Source of the DNA: Paraglaciecola sp. 20A4
Lineage (GTDB): Bacteria; Pseudomonadota; Gammaproteobacteria; Enterobacterales; Alteromonadaceae
Reading direction: 5' to 3'
DNA length: 64,000 nt
NCBI RefSeq assembly: GCF_011378905.1
Contig: NZ_WTPY01000023.1
Location: forward strand, 19,064-83,063
Both the position numbers and the translations under genes were made by a program. Positions 1 to 8,583 of the stretch are shown here, one piece after another; positions within the stretch are counted from its first letter, which is position 1; each line of letters opens with the position of its first letter. Below the pieces are notes generated by a model that saw only the letters and a list, made by a program, of their open reading frames with translations, did no database searches and was not told where the DNA came from.

Positions 1-300
1 ACGGGAGGCATTACATACGAGCCTACAGAATGGATAGTGGCAAATGTGTCAGCTAAATACACAAGTAGCCGCTTTACTGATTATGGTGAAACTTATGAAA
101 TGGACAGTTACACCACCGTTAGTGCGTATGTTGATTTAGGCGGTATTAACCCGTTTGGTATGCCAGAAAATGTTAGCTTACGTTTTAATGTAGACAACTT
201 GTTCGACAAAGAAGTATTGTCGTTTGCGTTTGTTGGTTCAGCTTTTTATCGTCCGCTGAGCCCACGTAATTTTCAAGCATCGTTAACGGTAGCATTTTAA
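1..300 (+). CDS. TonB-dependent receptor, C-terminal end (partial, 5' end outside the window)
   Basis: The frame is open from base 1 to the TAA at 298-300, so only about the last 99 residues are seen. They look like the final strands of an outer-membrane TonB-dependent receptor barrel: a 'YTTVSAYVDL' strand, an 'LRFNVDNLFDK' strand-turn that is typical of the penultimate hairpins of these receptors, and a final strand 'NFQASLTVAF' ending in the C-terminal phenylalanine needed for BAM recognition. The family imports a bound ligand across the outer membrane using TonB/ExbBD energy. The plug domain and ligand-determining loops are outside the window, so the substrate cannot be read. The dipeptidase gene 17 bases downstream suggests a peptide-like ligand, which is inference only. 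Confidence 0.85.
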   Translation, partial: TGGITYEPTEWIVANVSAKYTSSRFTDYGETYEMDSYTTVSAYVDLGGINPFGMPENVSLRFNVDNLFDKEVLSFAFVGSAFYRPLSPRNFQASLTVAF

Positions 301-317
301 TTAATACGGGAAAACAC

Positions 318-1529
318 ATGTATAAATTGAACAAACAGTTCGTATCAGTCGCACTTGGCTTATTGATGTGGCAGACAGCGGGGGCTGTTACCCTTGAGGA
401 GGCAACCGCTATACAACGCCAAATCGTGACGTTAGATACGCACTTAGATACGCCGGCTAATCTCGTGGTGCCGGGCTTTGATATTCTTGAACGTCACTCC
501 TATGGGCATGACTTTTCACAAGTCGATGTCCCCAGAATGCAAGAAGGCGCATTAGATGGTGGCTTCTGGGCTATTTACTCACCCCAAGGTGAGCTGACTA
601 AAATAGGTTATGAGCAAAGCCGTGATACCGCGTTGTTACGTGCATTAGCAATCCGTACCATGGTGACAGCGAACCCTGAAATATTCGAATTTGCAACGCA
701 AGCTAGTGATGCTCAAGAGATAAAAAAGAGTGCCAAGCATATTGTATATATGAGCATGGAAAATTCGTACCCCTTGGGCACGGATATCAGTTTGCTGGAG
801 ACTTTTTATAAGTTTGGTCTGCGTATGACGGGGCCAGTACATTTTAAGAATAATCAATTTGGTGATAGCTCTACAGATCCTGATGGCCCTAAATGGGACG
901 GTCTGTCACCTTTAGGTGAGCAGTTAGTCGTTGAAGCTAATCGACTTGGCATCGTTCTAGACGGTTCACATGCTCATGATGAAACAGTAAAAGACATGAT
1001 CCGCTTGTCAAAAACGCCGATTATCTTGTCGCATACAGGGAGTAAAGCTATTTACGATCATCCGCGTAATGTTGACGATGAGTTGCTTAAAATGCTCGCT
1101 GCATCAGGCGGTGTTATTCAAATGAACGCGTACAGTGAATACCTAGAAGCATTGCCTGCTGATCCTAAGCGTAAAGAAGCCTTTAAAGGGTTAATGAAGT
1201 TGGTAAAAGACGGTAGCGATCGTGAAATCATCCTTGAAAAACGTCGTGAAATTGAACATGAGCATCCTGCGGTAAAAGCCTCATTTGAGGTTTATATGAA
1301 TCACTTCTTACATGCTTTAAAGGTTGTTGGGCCAAAACATGTAGGTATTGGCGCTGACTGGGATGGTGGCGGTGGTGTTGATGGCATGATGGATGTGGTT
1401 AATTTGCCAATGATTACTCAGCGCTTATTAGATGAGGGTTACAACAAAGAAGACCTAGCCAATATTTGGGGGGCTAATGCCCTACGTGTTTTACAGCAGG
1501 CTCAAGATTATGCAGCAAACGAAAAATAA
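318..1529 (+). CDS. Membrane dipeptidase (peptidase family M19), exported
   Basis: The 403-residue protein matches the M19 (renal dipeptidase-like) family of binuclear zinc hydrolases that cleave dipeptides, including some with D-residues or beta linkages. Visible family marks are the HxD metal motif in 'DTHLDTP' near residue 42, a 'SMENSYPLG' segment with the expected bridging glutamate near residue 147, 'LSHTGSKAIYDHPRN' with metal and substrate histidines, and 'HVGIGADWDG' near the C-terminus. The first 23 residues form a signal peptide ending in AGA-V, so it should act in the periplasm or outer membrane. It starts 17 bases after the TonB receptor stop and is probably co-transcribed with it, which fits import followed by cleavage of a small peptide. 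Confidence 0.9.
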   Translation: MYKLNKQFVSVALGLLMWQTAGAVTLEEATAIQRQIVTLDTHLDTPANLVVPGFDILERHSYGHDFSQVDVPRMQEGALDGGFWAIYSPQGELTKIGYEQSRDTALLRALAIRTMVTANPEIFEFATQASDAQEIKKSAKHIVYMSMENSYPLGTDISLLETFYKFGLRMTGPVHFKNNQFGDSSTDPDGPKWDGLSPLGEQLVVEANRLGIVLDGSHAHDETVKDMIRLSKTPIILSHTGSKAIYDHPRNVDDELLKMLAASGGVIQMNAYSEYLEALPADPKRKEAFKGLMKLVKDGSDREIILEKRREIEHEHPAVKASFEVYMNHFLHALKVVGPKHVGIGADWDGGGGVDGMMDVVNLPMITQRLLDEGYNKEDLANIWGANALRVLQQAQDYAANEK

Positions 1530-1592
1530 AAATAATAAAGTTTGTTTATTTGGTTAGCAATTGGCGTTAAGTGGGTTGTTCGCATTGTTAAA

Positions 1593-1627
1593 CACTCGCC
1601 CCTGTATTTGCATGCATTGGGCGAGTG
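1593..1627. terminator. Perfect 9-bp inverted repeat between convergent genes
   Basis: CACTCGCCC at 1593-1601 is repeated as GGGCGAGTG at 1619-1627, with a 17-base loop that contains GCATGC. It lies between the dipeptidase (plus) and the PagL-like gene (minus), where a bidirectional terminator would be expected. There is no T-run on either side, so termination is inferred from position and stem strength only. Confidence 0.4.
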
Positions 1628-1661
1628 CATTAAGCCTATGTATCCTGCGGATAGGCAACAA

Positions 1662-2204
1662 CTAGAAATAAATTGCATAGGAGACATTGAGAAAATCAAC
1701 GCCTGGATTTCGATCGTTTAAACCGCCGTTTGAATAATGCATGTATCGTAGCGCCACAGATTGATCCATGTTGTCACCAAAATCGGTGACTAAGCCTAAC
1801 CGGTCTTCAAATTGGTAATGAGAGCCAATATCCTTACCTGCAAAGCGGGTGTCTTCAACTAATGATACACCGATACCAAACTCCCATCTCAGAGGATATT
1901 TATTGGCTATAGTAGCGAACTGTTTAGAAAATACCGGTGAAATGGCCATGGCGTAATTGGTTTCATGGCTATTTTGTTCGCCAAATTCCCAAAAATTAAC
2001 ACTTACTTCCCAATACAAATCTAGGTTTCCTAACCATTTTATTTGCGTAAGTTGGGTTGCGTAGGGTCGATAAGCTAATCGTATTCCTTGAATATCGTCT
2101 GAGCCCAAAAGGTAATCTACCGCAATGCCTTGTTTTGCTGCTTGCGCGGTTGGTGTAATAAAGTAGCTGCCGAGTAGGGCGATAATGATGAATAATGTAC
2201 GCAT
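1662..2204 (-). CDS. pagL: PagL-like lipid A 3-O-deacylase (acyloxyacyl hydrolase family)
   Basis: A 180-residue outer-membrane barrel protein with a signal peptide ending at 'PTAQA-A' near residue 22. The C-terminal part carries the PagL active-site signature H156-x-S158-N159 ('MHYSNGG'), and the last residue is phenylalanine, as expected for a BAM-inserted eight-strand barrel. PagL removes the 3-linked hydroxyacyl chain of lipid A, which changes envelope permeability and endotoxicity. Length and alternating hydrophobic pattern fit the family. It is a single gene, convergent with the dipeptidase and divergent from the unknown gene at 2517. Family assignment rests on the HxSN motif and the size; the acyl chain removed is unknown. 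Confidence 0.8.
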   Translation of the reverse strand: MRTLFIIIALLGSYFITPTAQAAKQGIAVDYLLGSDDIQGIRLAYRPYATQLTQIKWLGNLDLYWEVSVNFWEFGEQNSHETNYAMAISPVFSKQFATIANKYPLRWEFGIGVSLVEDTRFAGKDIGSHYQFEDRLGLVTDFGDNMDQSVALRYMHYSNGGLNDRNPGVDFLNVSYAIYF

Positions 2205-2516
2205 GAGTGTGTCCGTATTTAAATTAATGTGTGAATACTAAATAGGGACGATTAAGATAATAAATTGGTTTTATCATCACAAATATTCGACTTTACCGTT
2301 CGGTATAATAGAACGTTTTGTGTTTTTAATAGCTTAACTTGTTTATATATACATTTTTTTATTATTTTAGTTATATTTATTTACCATTCTAAACAATGGT
2401 TTTACATGACACGTTATTTGACAGGCTAAATTCCGTTTGGGTGCATTGAATTATTGCTATTGGTACACTTGAATTTATATATAGGTTTGTAAGGTGTTTA
2501 AAACAGGGGTAGGTGC
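2205..2516. promoter_or_regulatory. AT-rich divergent intergenic region with a small palindrome
   Basis: This 312-base gap lies between the divergent PagL-like gene and the unknown gene at 2517 and holds no ORF. It contains TACCG-TT-CGGTA at 2294-2305, which overlaps a TATAAT at 2304-2309; together these could be a plus-strand -10 box with a small operator on it. No convincing -35 is present. I see nothing else. Confidence 0.3.
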
Positions 2517-3044
2517 TTGGCGAAACTCAGTAGTAGCGAACAAGAAAAAGTCGAGCTTGAGCACCAGGCGGCTAAAATTTTTATGCGTTGTTATGAGCGT
2601 GATAGCGGTCATGAAATTCGCCACCTTTGGCATAACCGCCCCAGTAAGCCAGATGTGTCCTGTCGCTTGGAAGGGGAACGTTTAGATCTCGAAATTGCCC
2701 ATTTATACGGTAGCGAATTGGAAGCCAAGCAGATACTAGGTCGTGAGCTAAATGAAGAAACCTGTTTAGAGTTGCGAAATCTCGATAGTATGACTCAGCC
2801 TGAAGAGCGATTGCTCAAAGCATTGAACCGCATCCTGTACAACAAGTCTCTAAAGCACTATCGCTCTGAGCGTGTTTGGTTGGTTATTCGTAATGCCCAT
2901 CCAGCATGGGATAGAACGCAAATAGAAGCACTGCGTAACAAAATAGATGTGCCACCTAGCCATCCGTTTGAGCAAATATGGATGGTAGGTGACTGGGAAG
3001 GAGAAAGCGGCATCATTAAGCTGTTTCCCTGTGCATTACACTAA
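2517..3044 (+). CDS. Conserved-looking protein of unknown function, possible PD-(D/E)xK-like fold
   Basis: A 175-residue soluble protein that I do not recognise. TTG is chosen as start because AGGGG lies about 8 bases upstream; the next in-frame ATG would remove 22 residues of a charged helical N-terminus. Residues about 40-62 read 'HNRPSKPDVSCRLEGERLDLEIAHL': a proline-aspartate, then a strand with D-x-E, which loosely resembles PD-(D/E)xK nuclease cores, but the conserved lysine is not obvious. The rest has alternating charged helices and a tryptophan-rich end ('EQIWMVGDWEGESGIIKLFP'). There is no signal peptide or membrane segment. It stands alone, convergent with the rhodanese gene. The nuclease idea is weak inference. 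Confidence 0.6.
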   Translation: MAKLSSSEQEKVELEHQAAKIFMRCYERDSGHEIRHLWHNRPSKPDVSCRLEGERLDLEIAHLYGSELEAKQILGRELNEETCLELRNLDSMTQPEERLLKALNRILYNKSLKHYRSERVWLVIRNAHPAWDRTQIEALRNKIDVPPSHPFEQIWMVGDWEGESGIIKLFPCALH

Positions 3045-3085
3045 TACCTTTGCTCAGTTTCACTTTATATTTCAATTTGTTTACG

Positions 3086-3487
3086 TTAAATGTCGTTCGA
3101 CAGCTTATAGTCGAGCTCGCGCCATCTGAGTGTGCCCCCGGCTAGCGAAAATACCTGTTTAAATCCCATATGTAACAATGATTCTGCTGCTAGTGCTGAG
3201 CGCCCGCCTGAGCGACAGTAAAGCAATATATTTTGCTGGGCTAGCCACGCGGTTGGATCAGCTTTATTCTCACATACGGCCAAACCACTCAGCTTGGCTT
3301 CAAGCAGACCTCGGGGTATGACGAGTGCACCGGGTAGAATACCTGACTGACATTCATCGGCTTCACGAACATCGACTAAAATAGGATATTTTTCCGGCGT
3401 TTTTGCATATTCCTCACACGTAACCTCTTTGATGATTTGCCTGACGTGATCAATATACTGCGAATAATCTAATACTTTGTTTTGCAT
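3086..3487 (-). CDS. Rhodanese-like sulfurtransferase
   Basis: A single-domain rhodanese of 133 residues without signal peptide. The active-site loop is 'YCRSGGRS' with the persulfide-carrying cysteine at C91; the 'VDVREADE' motif of the family lies before it and 'AGGTLRWRE' follows. These proteins move sulfane sulfur between thiols. The start ATG has GAGG 8 bases upstream. It is the second gene of a two-gene minus-strand operon, 10 bases behind the TauE/SafE gene and divergent from a metallo-beta-lactamase-fold gene. The set looks like a small module for oxidation, transfer and export of reduced sulfur. Confidence 0.9.
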   Translation of the reverse strand: MQNKVLDYSQYIDHVRQIIKEVTCEEYAKTPEKYPILVDVREADECQSGILPGALVIPRGLLEAKLSGLAVCENKADPTAWLAQQNILLYCRSGGRSALAAESLLHMGFKQVFSLAGGTLRWRELDYKLSNDI

Positions 3488-3497
3488 TGTTATTACC

Positions 3498-4253
3498 TCA
3501 ATAAAATAAGTTAGCTAGCAGCCAAATCGCCACGACTACTATAAGAATGGAAAATCCACGTTTGAGTTTATGTTGATCTAGGTGTGAAGATATCGACTGC
3601 CCCGCTAAGACAGATATGGCACCTACGCCGGCCATCGTTAAAATAATCAGCCAGTTTAACTCAGGGGCTTGGTCGCTAAGCGCAATAGAAGTAAAAGCCG
3701 TGGCCGAGTTAATGACGATTAGCAGCAGACTATTGGATACCGCACTTTGCATATTTGCACCGGCAAAAATGACCAAAGCCGGCACGATTAAGAAGCCACC
3801 ACCAACACCCACCACGCCAGTGATAAGCCCCACCGTTGCTGCGGCACTTAGCAATGCCCATGTACTCGGTGATTTGCCAGAAGTAGGTGGCTTATCGGCA
3901 AACATTTTTATCGCAACAACAGCCATAATAACAACGAGTAGAACAGTTTGACTGCCTGGCGGCATCCATATCCCTAGCCGTGCCCCTAAAGCGGCAAATG
4001 GCAAGCTCACAATACCAAAACTGGTAATTATGCGTTTGTCGAGGGCGCCGTTTCGATAGGCTCTTATACTGCCGACAGTCGCAATTATACCGACTATGAT
4101 CATTGAGCTGGTTATGGCACTTTTTTCATCCAGACCAAGGAAAAGGGTTAACGCGGGAACAGTTAATATTGAGCCACCTGCACCGAGCAGTCCTAAACTA
4201 AGGCCAATTAAACCAGCGCTTACTAGCAACATCAGATACATAAACTTGTACAT
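3498..4253 (-). CDS. TauE/SafE family sulfite/anion exporter
   Basis: A 251-residue inner-membrane protein with about eight hydrophobic helices arranged as two similar halves. Each half begins with the family's glycine-rich motif: 'GLSLGLLGAGGSILTVPAL' near residue 17 and 'GLITGVVGVGGGFLIVPAL' near residue 141. TauE/SafE proteins export sulfite, sulfoacetate or related anions. It leads a two-gene operon with the rhodanese. The divergent partner is a persulfide-dioxygenase-like MBL protein that would produce sulfite from persulfides, so sulfite export is the most likely role; this is inference from context. Confidence 0.85.
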   Translation of the reverse strand: MYKFMYLMLLVSAGLIGLSLGLLGAGGSILTVPALTLFLGLDEKSAITSSMIIVGIIATVGSIRAYRNGALDKRIITSFGIVSLPFAALGARLGIWMPPGSQTVLLVVIMAVVAIKMFADKPPTSGKSPSTWALLSAAATVGLITGVVGVGGGFLIVPALVIFAGANMQSAVSNSLLLIVINSATAFTSIALSDQAPELNWLIILTMAGVGAISVLAGQSISSHLDQHKLKRGFSILIVVVAIWLLANLFY

Positions 4254-4265
4254 ACTTTAATTAAT

Positions 4266-4288
4266 ATTGTATATTTGCAATATACGAT
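4266..4288. promoter_or_regulatory. Palindromic operator candidate between the divergent sulfur genes
   Basis: ATTGTATAT (4266-4274), five bases, then ATATACGAT (4280-4288): 9-base arms with one mismatch, the inner six being perfect (GTATAT/ATATAC). It sits in the 65-base gap between the TauE start (4253) and the MBL start (4319), so one bound dimer could control both promoters. AT-rich palindromes of this kind are known for ArsR-type sulfide/persulfide sensors (BigR/SqrR/YgaV), which control the same gene set elsewhere. No such regulator gene is in the window. Confidence 0.5.
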
Positions 4289-4318
4289 ATTTATATATGA
4301 TTAAGCAAGGAGTTAATT

Positions 4319-5185
4319 ATGGCGGTTCAAGTTAACGGTTTTTTTCATGAAGGAACGGGCACCATTAGTTACATAGTGGTTGATAATGAGCGCAGACACG
4401 CGGTGATAATAGACAGCGTACTGGATTTTGATCTTTCATCTGGAGAAGTAAGTGCAGAATTTGCGGATAAGCAATTAGCCTTTTTACGCGATAATAAATT
4501 ACAACTTGATTGGATTTTAGACACCCATGCTCATGCTGACCATTTGAGTGCAGCTAATTATTTACGCACTAAAACATCGGTTAAAACTGTTATTGGCGAG
4601 GGGATTAAGATTGTCGAAGATCATTTTGCTAAAACGTTTAACCATGAAAGTCAGTCGACCCACTTATACCAAGCGTTTGACCGCTTATTAACAGAAGGGG
4701 AAACATTAGATTTTGGCTCTGCATCATTACAAGGAATGAGCACGCCAGGGCACACCAGTGACAGCCAAAGCTATGTGATAGAAGATAATATATTTGTCGG
4801 TGATACTTTATTTATGCCAGATGGCGGAACTGCCCGTTGTGATTTTCCTGGTGGCGATGCTGGATTATTGTGGGATAGCATCAGTCGAATTCATCAATTA
4901 CCTGCACATTACAAAATTTGGGTCTGCCACGATTATCAGCCCCAAGGCCGCGAGTTGCGTTATCAGACGACCGTAGGTGAGAGTCGTTCTTCAAATATCC
5001 ATGTAAATTCCCAAATGGATAAAGCGCAATATGTGGCATTACGAAACACTCGGGACAAAACCCTTGCGGTGCCCAAATTATTGTACCCCTCCTTGCAGGT
5101 AAACTTGCAATCAGGCGTATTGCCAGAGCCTGAGAGTAACGGTATGCGGTATATTAAAATTCCGTTAACGGATAACACTCATTAA
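4319..5185 (+). CDS. MBL-fold hydrolase, persulfide dioxygenase/Blh-like
   Basis: A 288-residue metallo-beta-lactamase-fold protein. The metal motif H70-x-H72-x-D74-H75 is in 'THAHADHLSA', further ligands are likely in 'TPGHTSDSQSY' and 'FVGDTLF', and 'VCHDYQP' supplies the last histidine. The N-terminal 'FFHEGTGTISYIV' and this overall layout match the ETHE1/Blh persulfide dioxygenase group, which oxidises glutathione persulfide to sulfite with one iron. GGAG lies ahead of the ATG. It is divergent from the TauE-rhodanese pair and probably shares an operator with them. A glyoxalase II-like hydrolase is the main alternative, but the start motif and neighbours favour sulfur metabolism. Confidence 0.85.
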   Translation: MAVQVNGFFHEGTGTISYIVVDNERRHAVIIDSVLDFDLSSGEVSAEFADKQLAFLRDNKLQLDWILDTHAHADHLSAANYLRTKTSVKTVIGEGIKIVEDHFAKTFNHESQSTHLYQAFDRLLTEGETLDFGSASLQGMSTPGHTSDSQSYVIEDNIFVGDTLFMPDGGTARCDFPGGDAGLLWDSISRIHQLPAHYKIWVCHDYQPQGRELRYQTTVGESRSSNIHVNSQMDKAQYVALRNTRDKTLAVPKLLYPSLQVNLQSGVLPEPESNGMRYIKIPLTDNTH

Positions 5186-5192
5186 CTGTTGG

Positions 5193-6815
5193 TTATAAAG
5201 GAAATTTACTGGGTGCTCTTTCTACTTTTTTGCCTATTTCCTCTAGCCGTTTAAGATTATTGGGGCTCATTTGGCGACGAGAAAGTTCTTTTAAAAATTG
5301 AGCCGTATTAAGGCTTTGATATTTTGCCTCACCTGATTCGACTAGGCTTTGCAGTAAATTTAAGCTAAAAGCGACCTCCCGAGGGAAGAGTAAATAGGCT
5401 TGATAAAAGTCTTGTGTGGCTTTTTGATAATCGTGTTTTACATAATGTTCTAAGCCGGTCTTGTTCAGACTCATGGCTTCAGGCCTGCGCTCGCCGATGG
5501 TCTCTTCGCGCTTCACCACTATCATATTGGCAACAGTTGCTTCGTTGCCATCTTCAATTTGTTCTAAACGTGCTTTACACAAAGCTAATATTTCACTGGC
5601 TTTAAGGTCATTGCCAATACCTTTCCAAGCAGAAACCGCGTCGGTCATTTGCATGATGTCATTACTGTCAATGTCGTCCATGCCTTCTCTTTGCAGTATT
5701 TCAGTGGCTTTGTCTACATCCCCAGCCATCACTGCTAAAGCGGCGAATAAAAAGTCTTTTTTAATCACTAGCTTCTGGTCTTGGTTTTTGCGCCCCGCAG
5801 AGCCAATTAAAAATTTAGCGACTTGTAAGGTTTTATCTCGTTCGTTGGCTTTTTTGCCCTCGGCTTCTTGCAAGTAACAGCGTGCTAAATCGAGGGTTAA
5901 TTCATCGAAACGTTCTCGGATCCCACGATTTGACTCGCGCTTTTTCTCAAGTAATTGAATGGCTTCGCTGTTGCGTTCTTGGGCTTGAAATATATAGGCT
6001 TTTAAGCGGGCCGCCGAAACTGACATTTCTCCTTCACGGATCTTATCTATGTGGTCTTCTGCTTGAGCATATTGATTATTTCTAATACAAATACGTGCTA
6101 GCCATTCTCGTGCTTTATCGCTAGTCAATTGCGTATTGGTAAGCGTTAACAGCATTTCTTCGCTTTGTTGTATTTGCCCATCTAGATACAGACTTTGAAT
6201 CAAGCCCCATTTTGCCCATATTATTTTGTCTGAACCGCGTAACACGTCTTCATACACTTTGGCCGCCTCTTTAAAAAGCTTCACTTTGATAAGTAAGCGA
6301 GCTTGTAATTTGACCATTTGACTGCGCATACGGGGACGACTATTACGTTCCAGCATGTAGTTTAATTTATCCAAAGCTAAATCAAATTCACCGTCATCCA
6401 TCAGCTTAAATACGGGCATCAGATAGTGGCGGAAATTTAGACAAGCTGAGATGTTCTTCTCAATACTGCGGATTGTGTAAGGTTTGATCACAAGTGCATC
6501 TGGGTGAACATCGACGATTTGTCCAACGATTATGGGTAGGCGGTCTGAGGTGATGAAAATAATGCTGGTAGAGCTTTTTAGTAGACCTTGTTCTTGTAAT
6601 TCTTGGACCACTTCTACGCCATTCTTGTTTTGCCCTAGGTGGTAATCCATCAATAACAAGTCAATTCGGCGCAGCCTAGCATGGGCTTTTAATTCACGAC
6701 CATTACTAAAGCAGCCAACCTCGGTGAACCCCATTTCCATTAAGTGGTTACGTAAATTAATGCGTGCCATGCCGTTGTCTTCAACAATGGCGACTTTAAT
6801 ATCACTAGGAGACAT
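5193..6815 (-). CDS. Response regulator: receiver domain with long TPR-like C-terminal tail
   Basis: A 540-residue protein. Residues about 7-125 form a receiver domain: acidic pocket 'VEDNG', phosphoacceptor D57 in 'LLLMDYHLG', the conserved threonine in 'IIFITSD' and the lysine in 'VIKPY'. The remaining roughly 400 residues are helical with repeated ALxxLNYMLERN-, AKVYEDVL-, AEDHIDKI- and A/F-rich pairs like TPR units; no HTH, GGDEF or EAL domain is visible. Output is thus likely through protein-protein contacts. AAGG lies 6 bases before the ATG. There is no histidine kinase beside it, so it is an orphan regulator. It is convergent with the MBL gene with only 7 bases between the stops. Confidence 0.85.
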   Translation of the reverse strand: MSPSDIKVAIVEDNGMARINLRNHLMEMGFTEVGCFSNGRELKAHARLRRIDLLLMDYHLGQNKNGVEVVQELQEQGLLKSSTSIIFITSDRLPIIVGQIVDVHPDALVIKPYTIRSIEKNISACLNFRHYLMPVFKLMDDGEFDLALDKLNYMLERNSRPRMRSQMVKLQARLLIKVKLFKEAAKVYEDVLRGSDKIIWAKWGLIQSLYLDGQIQQSEEMLLTLTNTQLTSDKAREWLARICIRNNQYAQAEDHIDKIREGEMSVSAARLKAYIFQAQERNSEAIQLLEKKRESNRGIRERFDELTLDLARCYLQEAEGKKANERDKTLQVAKFLIGSAGRKNQDQKLVIKKDFLFAALAVMAGDVDKATEILQREGMDDIDSNDIMQMTDAVSAWKGIGNDLKASEILALCKARLEQIEDGNEATVANMIVVKREETIGERRPEAMSLNKTGLEHYVKHDYQKATQDFYQAYLLFPREVAFSLNLLQSLVESGEAKYQSLNTAQFLKELSRRQMSPNNLKRLEEIGKKVERAPSKFPL

Positions 6816-6983
6816 GAATTACCTTGGTTGGTAGAGCGTATTTTTGTTTCATAATCAATAGCATAACAAGGGAAAAAATATAGTCGTATTAATTAACTTA
6901 GTCCAGAGGTTATTAACCTAGTGTGCTGAAAACCAGTCGTCATGTATACAGATGTTGTCAGTTTATAAAATAAATGTTTGAAC

Positions 6984-6998
6984 TGACGTTAACGTAAA
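6984..6998. promoter_or_regulatory. Candidate LiuR-type operator upstream of mmsA
   Basis: ACGTTAACGT at 6986-6995 is a perfect 10-base palindrome inside TGACGTTAACGTAAA (6984-6998), about 85 bases before the mmsA start. LiuR, a MerR-family regulator of branched-chain amino acid catabolism in gammaproteobacteria, is known to bind palindromes around a TTAACG/TTTACG core, and mms/ivd genes are among its targets. The match is by eye and from memory. Confidence 0.45.
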
Positions 6999-7081
6999 GG
7001 TAAATTGTTTGATAATCTACTAACACTTCGTTAACAGTTTTGGTTTGCCGCTAAAATCAAAGCAATTTATTAGGGCTATTT

Positions 7082-8572
7082 ATGCAACACATTCCTTTAC
7101 TTATAAACGGTGAGTTTATTTCATCTGAATCACGGCAGTTTATTGATGTCACCAACCCTGCAAACAACATTGTTATCGCCAAAGCACCCATTGCTAGCGA
7201 TGCGGAAATTGATGCTGCAGTCGCTTGTGCAAAAGAAGCTTTTTTAACGTGGCGCGAAGTACCCGTGTCAGAACGAGCACGCGTGATGATGCGTTACCAA
7301 CAACTTCTTAAAGAGCATCATGACGAGATAGCCACGATACTTAGTAGTGAAACGGGCAAAACATTTGCTGATGCCAAAGGTGATGTTTGGCGTGGTATTG
7401 AAGTCGTCGAGCAGGCCATGAATGTGCCTTCAATGATGATGGGCGAAACGTCTGAGAATGTTGCTCGTGGCATAGACACTTACAGCTATACCCAGCCTTT
7501 AGGTGTGTGCTTAGGCATTACACCCTTTAATTTTCCCGCAATGATCCCGTTGTGGATGTTTCCACTGGCAGTGGCTTGCGGCAATACGTTTATCCTTAAA
7601 CCGTCAGAGCAAGACCCATTAACACCCACGCGCTTAGCTGAGCTATTTATTGAAGCGGGTGCGCCCAAAGGTGTGTTAAATGTGATCCATGGCGGCAAAG
7701 ATCAGGTCAATAGATTACTTAATCACGACGACATAAGTGCCGTGTCATTTGTTGGCTCTGTACCTGTCGGACAACATGTTTATAAAACAGCCACCGATAA
7801 TATGAAACGCGCCCAATGTTTTGCCGGAGCGAAAAACCACTCTGTAATTATGCCAGATGCAAATAAACAACAAGTACTGAATAACCTCGTTGGCGCATCT
7901 GTCGGAGCTGCTGGTCAGCGCTGTATGGCGATATCGGTTGCGGTTTTTGTAGGGGATGCAGGTGAGTGGGTTGAAGAGCTGGCAAATATGATTGGTCAGG
8001 TAAAACCAGGATTATGGGACGACGAAGATGCCGCATATGGGCCGTTGATTAGCCCGCAAGCTAAGGCGCGAGTGTTATCCCTTATTCAACAAGGTAAAGA
8101 TGAAGGCGCTACATGTTTGATTGATGGTAGTGACTTTACGTTAAAAGGTTATGAAGAGGGCAACTGGGTTGGGCCAACTGTGTTCAGCGATGTGACTGAG
8201 GCGATGCAAATTTATCAGCAAGAAATCTTTGGCCCTGTGCTGTGCTGCATGGTGGTAGATACATTAGAAGAAGCCATTGCACTGGTGAACCGTAATCCAT
8301 TTGGTAATGGGACCTCCATTTTCACTGCAAGTGGCGCGGCGGCACGCAAGTATCAGCATGAAATAGAAGTAGGGCAGGTAGGTATTAATGTACCGATCCC
8401 TGTGCCATTGCCATTCTTTTCATTCACTGGCTGGAAAAACTCCTTCTACGGCGACATGCATGCTTATGGCAAACAAGCGGTACGCTTTTATTCTGAAACC
8501 AAAACCGTGACAGCTCGCTGGTTTGAAAACGATATCCCATCTGGTCCTAACATGACCATCAACTTAAAGTAA
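7082..8572 (+). CDS. mmsA: CoA-acylating methylmalonate-semialdehyde dehydrogenase
   Basis: The 496-residue enzyme oxidises methylmalonate semialdehyde to propionyl-CoA with NAD+ and CoA, the last step of valine breakdown. It is an aldehyde-dehydrogenase superfamily member with the MmsA/IolA hallmarks: '[23 protein letters not shown]' for the Rossmann entry, 'FVGSVPVG' for cofactor binding, catalytic C281 in 'GQRCMA', and the 'EEIFGPV'-like '[10 protein letters not shown]' segment. Length matches the family. It leads a cluster with an acyl-CoA dehydrogenase, a 3-hydroxyisobutyryl-CoA hydrolase and mmsB, spaced 3-32 bases apart, so one transcript is likely. A LiuR-like palindrome lies upstream. 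Confidence 0.95.
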   Translation: MQHIPLLINGEFISSESRQFIDVTNPANNIVIAKAPIASDAEIDAAVACAKEAFLTWREVPVSERARVMMRYQQLLKEHHDEIATILSSETGKTFADAKGDVWRGIEVVEQAMNVPSMMMGETSENVARGIDTYSYTQPLGVCLGITPFNFPAMIPLWMFPLAVACGNTFILKPSEQDPLTPTRLAELFIEAGAPKGVLNVIHGGKDQVNRLLNHDDISAVSFVGSVPVGQHVYKTATDNMKRAQCFAGAKNHSVIMPDANKQQVLNNLVGASVGAAGQRCMAISVAVFVGDAGEWVEELANMIGQVKPGLWDDEDAAYGPLISPQAKARVLSLIQQGKDEGATCLIDGSDFTLKGYEEGNWVGPTVFSDVTEAMQIYQQEIFGPVLCCMVVDTLEEAIALVNRNPFGNGTSIFTASGAAARKYQHEIEVGQVGINVPIPVPLPFFSFTGWKNSFYGDMHAYGKQAVRFYSETKTVTARWFENDIPSGPNMTINLK

Positions 8573-8583
8573 GTGAGTTAACT

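Noticed and set aside
2494..2685. 63-codon ORF overlapping the unknown gene
   Set aside because: Out of frame with the 175-residue reading frame that has a better start site and normal composition.
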